Notes under the pieces: model-generated
The model's database searches: none
What the model was told of the DNA's origin: nothing
Seen by the model: only the letters and a program-made list of their open reading frames with translations
Program-made: the position numbers and the translations under genes
DNA from: a bacterium
GTDB lineage: Bacteria > CLD3 > SB21
Length of the DNA: 64,000 bases
Reading direction: 5' to 3'
NCBI GenBank assembly: GCA_013360215.1
Contig: JABWCP010000010.1
Coordinates: 1 to 64,000, forward strand
Shown: positions 61,419 through 64,000 of the stretch, one piece after another
How the letters are laid out: the number at the start of each line of letters is the position of its first letter
Position numbering within the stretch: position 1 is the stretch's first letter

Positions 61419-63245
61419 TCAAAACGTACCTATAAAACCAAAGTGGATTTTCCCCTCCGACGGACGATCGTTTTGACCGAGACCATAGTCCAGAGCAAAC
61501 TGCCCAAGCCGCGTTCCAAATCGCATACCAAAACCATAACCCCATGGGAAACCGTCTTGTTTATTAATTTTCGTACGTTCTAAATCAGCATATACTCTGC
61601 GGTAATAATAACCTTGATCGTAAAATACAAACAATCGTGAAGCGCGCCCTGTAACATAACGCAACTCCAAATTGTTCCAACCTACGCGCGTTCCGCTAAA
61701 AAAGCCTTCGGTATAACCGCGCAGGGTTTTTAGCCCGCCAAATAAAAACTGTTCACTCAGCGGCGCCACATCACGACCGGGCCTGAACACTGAAAAATGT
61801 AACCCGTTTGCAATAACCCAGCGACGGACCGGTTCACGGTAAATTTCCAAATCCATTCGCCATGTTTGTGTGCGGATGGATTGGGAAAACGAACGTATGA
61901 TTTTTTGCTCGCCGCCATAGGTGATCGTATCCGTACCGTCGGATGACAGAGTCCAATTTTTTTCCCGTGTACGTCCATACGAAAAAACCGTATGATAATA
62001 TAAACCATTGCGGGGATTGATTTGTTCGTCACGCATATCCCCGGTCAAGCCGCCATTCCATGCGTAACCATCGCTCTGCGGTGTATTAAATATAAATGCT
62101 GTTTTCGGATCGGCGGGTTCCACCGTCTGTAAACGCACCCCCGCTAAAACTGACCAATCGTGGGTAATTTCAGTTTGCAATTCCATCTCCCAGGCGCTGC
62201 GCGAATACAACGAATCTTCGATTTGCTGTTGCACGGCTATGCGTCCGTTGACAGGCCATCCGACCAACCACGGTTCGGTGTACTGCAGCATCAAATCCTG
62301 TGAAAGGCGATTTTTCTTTTGCCAGCGCATACTCAACTGCCGCGCCGTTCCAAAAAGATTATAAAACGATACATGAATCAACCCGGTGAAGTATCCTTTT
62401 TCATCACGCGCCGCATCACGCGGGACATAACCGATAATCCCGTCCATTGTATTGGCACGATCTTCCTCGACATCCAGCCATACCGTCAACAGGGAATCCG
62501 GTCTCATTGTAACCGACGTAAGCTCCGCATTGCGAATAAAAGGAAATCGTCGGATACGCGTAAGACCGTCTTGAATGGCGCGGTGATCATAACCGCGGGG
62601 TAATCTCATGCGCATTTCACGCGTCAAAGTCAGCGGTTTGGTGCTTTCGTTTCCCCGAACGATAAATTCACCGACCGGTTTGACGATACGTCTTTTGATA
62701 TGCAACAGGACATCAATTATAAAATCAGACTCCGCATCACGCCGCATCCAGACCGAATCAAGCGCTATATGTACAAACGGCGCACCGTTGTTTTCAAACC
62801 AGTCCAGCATGCGATTTACCGATGCCGTCCACTGATCCGGTGAGAACATATCACCTGTTTTCCATCGCATAACTTCCGTAATCTGCGAAGCTGAAATATC
62901 CGATTCGCCGCTTATGCGCACAGAACCAAGCTTAGCTTGTTTTTCTTCGGATAGAAAAAAAATCAATTGTATGCCGCCTGCGCCTTCGGTTGGTTTTTGT
63001 TGAATGGAATCAATGGACGACGCCAAATAACCCTGATCGCGATAGTATTCTAAAATACGCATCGCATCATTGCGAGATTGTTCCTGATCAAAAACGGAAC
63101 CGGGTTTGTGATAGAGCAGAGATAAGATTGTTTTGTCATTCACGATACGATTACCGTGAATGGAAACAGAAACAATACGCTCTGTTGCGGTTTGTGCACA
63201 AAGCGTAGTAGTAAATAAAAATATAAACCAGCGCATAAATTTCAC
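61419..63245 (-). CDS. BamA/TamA-like outer-membrane protein (Omp85 superfamily)
   Basis: 608 residues with a signal peptide (FIFLFTTTLCAQ). Three POTRA-like domains (about 22-95, 97-180 and 190-265; for example ERIVSVSIHGNRIVNDKTIL and GEFIVRGNESTKPLTLTREM) precede a 16-strand-type barrel with the Omp85 pattern: FLFGGLKTLRGYTEGFFSGT (the VRGY/F-like loop) and a closing Phe (KIHFGFIGTF). Shorter than BamA (five POTRAs), nearer to TamA or a specialised Omp85. Its start overlaps yigZ by 4 nt, so they are co-transcribed. Confidence 0.88.
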   Translation of the reverse strand: MKFMRWFIFLFTTTLCAQTATERIVSVSIHGNRIVNDKTILSLLYHKPGSVFDQEQSRNDAMRILEYYRDQGYLASSIDSIQQKPTEGAGGIQLIFFLSEEKQAKLGSVRISGESDISASQITEVMRWKTGDMFSPDQWTASVNRMLDWFENNGAPFVHIALDSVWMRRDAESDFIIDVLLHIKRRIVKPVGEFIVRGNESTKPLTLTREMRMRLPRGYDHRAIQDGLTRIRRFPFIRNAELTSVTMRPDSLLTVWLDVEEDRANTMDGIIGYVPRDAARDEKGYFTGLIHVSFYNLFGTARQLSMRWQKKNRLSQDLMLQYTEPWLVGWPVNGRIAVQQQIEDSLYSRSAWEMELQTEITHDWSVLAGVRLQTVEPADPKTAFIFNTPQSDGYAWNGGLTGDMRDEQINPRNGLYYHTVFSYGRTREKNWTLSSDGTDTITYGGEQKIIRSFSQSIRTQTWRMDLEIYREPVRRWVIANGLHFSVFRPGRDVAPLSEQFLFGGLKTLRGYTEGFFSGTRVGWNNLELRYVTGRASRLFVFYDQGYYYRRVYADLERTKINKQDGFPWGYGFGMRFGTRLGQFALDYGLGQNDRPSEGKIHFGFIGTF

Positions 63246-63874
63246 ACTGAGATCACCGTAGCACGGCCACGGGTCTGATGAATTATCGCATCGCAGAAGT
63301 GCAAAACTTCATTTTTGCGAATCGCAACATCCATCGTGGCTTGCTCTGCATATACAGTGTCCCCTGCTTTCCCGCCGGCATGATGTACACAGCGCATGAT
63401 CGTATTGATTTCATCGTATGGAAACTGTATCCGAAGGTTTTCATAGATCAGCCGCTGTTCTGCACGGCATCGCGAAAGAACTTCCGCGGCCGAATCACCG
63501 TACGCACGTACAAGTCCGCCCGTGCCAAGCTTGGTGCCTCCGAAATATCGAACGACGATGACGATAATATCCGTCCAGTTTTTAGCCGTTATGGCCTGCA
63601 GAATCGGTTTACCCGCCGTACCGGAAGGTTCGCCGTCATCGCTGAGGCGAACCAAAACATGAGGTATTAAACCCACTTGGTAAGCGAAGCAGTGATGCGT
63701 GGCATCAAAATAATTTTTACGAATAGATTGCAAAAACTGTTCGGCGCCGTCTTTATCTTGAACCGGCGCGGCATACCCGATAAATTTCGAACCTTTAACT
63801 TTGATTTCGGAAGTACATGATTCGGCGATCGTGTAGTATTCATCCGGTGTCATGCGTTTTTCCGAGGAAATCAC
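63242..63874 (-). CDS. YigZ/IMPACT-family protein
   Basis: 210 residues from a GTG whose GTGA overlaps the stop of the upstream dihydroorotase gene; the ATG at 63853 gives 203 residues and is the alternative. Motifs KGSKFIGYAAPV, DATHHCFAYQVG, DDGEPSGTAGKPIL and VVRYFGGTKLGTGGLVRAYG are diagnostic of UPF0029/IMPACT. The C-terminal domain (GKAGDTVYAEQ) is ferredoxin-like. Function in bacteria is poorly defined; structure suggests RNA or protein binding. Confidence 0.93.
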   Translation of the reverse strand: MISSEKRMTPDEYYTIAESCTSEIKVKGSKFIGYAAPVQDKDGAEQFLQSIRKNYFDATHHCFAYQVGLIPHVLVRLSDDGEPSGTAGKPILQAITAKNWTDIIVIVVRYFGGTKLGTGGLVRAYGDSAAEVLSRCRAEQRLIYENLRIQFPYDEINTIMRCVHHAGGKAGDTVYAEQATMDVAIRKNEVLHFCDAIIHQTRGRATVISV

Positions 63875-64000
63875 GATGCGTAGAAAATTTTTCCGTTATG
63901 TATAACGCCGACGGCTTTGCCTTTCATCGCATAATCGTGATACGGTGTGTTGATTGATTTCGAACACGTCTGATGCACGTCGTATTTCCAGCGCATTTCC
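63871..64000 (-). CDS. pyrC: dihydroorotase, C-terminal fragment
   Basis: The final 43 codons of a gene running off the right edge: KYDVHQTCSKSINTPYHDYA then MKGKAVGVIHNGKIFYAS and TGA. The SxSxNTP-(8)-G-x-V-x2-(T/I)-x2-G pattern is the C-terminus of class I dihydroorotases and relatives (the closing beta-sandwich). Its stop overlaps the GTG of yigZ by 4 nt. The catalytic metal-binding core is outside the window, so an inactive or allantoinase-like paralogue cannot be excluded. Confidence 0.75.
   Translation of the reverse strand, partial: EMRWKYDVHQTCSKSINTPYHDYAMKGKAVGVIHNGKIFYAS

Overview
The window reads as a chromosomal segment of a Gram-negative bacterium of the Fibrobacterota-Chlorobiota-Bacteroidota (FCB) assemblage, most like Ignavibacteria, Kapabacteria, KSB1 or a related lineage. 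The reasons are a giant secreted protein and its type IX secretion (T9SS) sorting domain with the YPNPFNP motif, a BamA-like outer-membrane protein, lipoproteins with lipoboxes, LytS/LytTR two-component systems, and a complete division and cell-wall (dcw) cluster. Base composition looks moderate (roughly mid-40s % GC, estimated by eye). I see no insertion sequence, phage, integrase or CRISPR array. The exact phylum is inference.

Layout. 1-2262 (minus): YceD/DUF177, ribosomal protein L32, PlsX and the start of FabH. 2650-6848: orphan membrane histidine kinase, a MacB/FtsX-type permease and glycyl-tRNA synthetase. 7056-14356 (plus): two LiaF-like membrane proteins, a LytS-type kinase, a LytTR regulator, then a MacA-like adaptor, an ABC ATPase and two permeases, which looks like an envelope-stress sensing and export module. 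14446-18950: a lipoprotein, a TIGR03067-like protein behind a long hairpin, a THUMP RNA methyltransferase, an ATP-grasp protein and a small outer-membrane protein. 18951-21060 is the least ordinary stretch. It holds a two-ORF minus-strand small-protein operon with a sigma-54-like promoter and an A10 frameshift tract, an Lrp/AsnC regulator, a 115-nt class-II-tRNA-like RNA with its own promoter and terminator, and a secreted-protein gene interrupted by one in-frame TAG. 21223-33489: beta-propeller protein, amidinotransferase-fold enzyme, HxlR regulator, DJ-1/PfpI protein, TMEM175-like channel, OsmC, a second LytS/LytTR pair, DUF1761 protein, large zinc metalloprotease, ZIP-like protein with an inserted cyclic-nucleotide-binding domain, and a MATE exporter.

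33800-50704 (minus) is the dcw cluster in the order mraZ-rsmH-ftsL-ftsI-small ORF-murF-mraY-murD-ftsW-murG-murC-murB-ftsQ-ftsA-ftsZ. It has a recognisable sigma-70-type promoter overlapped by three 10-bp MraZ boxes and a strong terminator after ftsZ. murE is absent from its usual place between ftsI and murF, where a 62-residue ORF sits. FtsQ and FtsL carry unusually long N-terminal cytoplasmic extensions.

50776-61335 (plus) holds a near-consensus promoter, an 18-codon upstream ORF and a 3176-residue modular T9SS cargo protein (three LamG, five FN3, VCBS/FG-GAP, a long right-handed beta-helix, ASH-type repeats, sorting domain), followed by a lipoprotein. The right end (61419-64000, minus) is a tightly overlapping operon of dihydroorotase (partial), YigZ/IMPACT and a BamA/TamA-like outer-membrane protein.

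The best leads for something undescribed are the tRNA-like RNA divergent from the Lrp/AsnC gene, the frameshifted small-protein operon beside it, and the amber-interrupted gene just beyond the RNA terminator. All calls rest on reading the sequence and on known family motifs; no database search was run.
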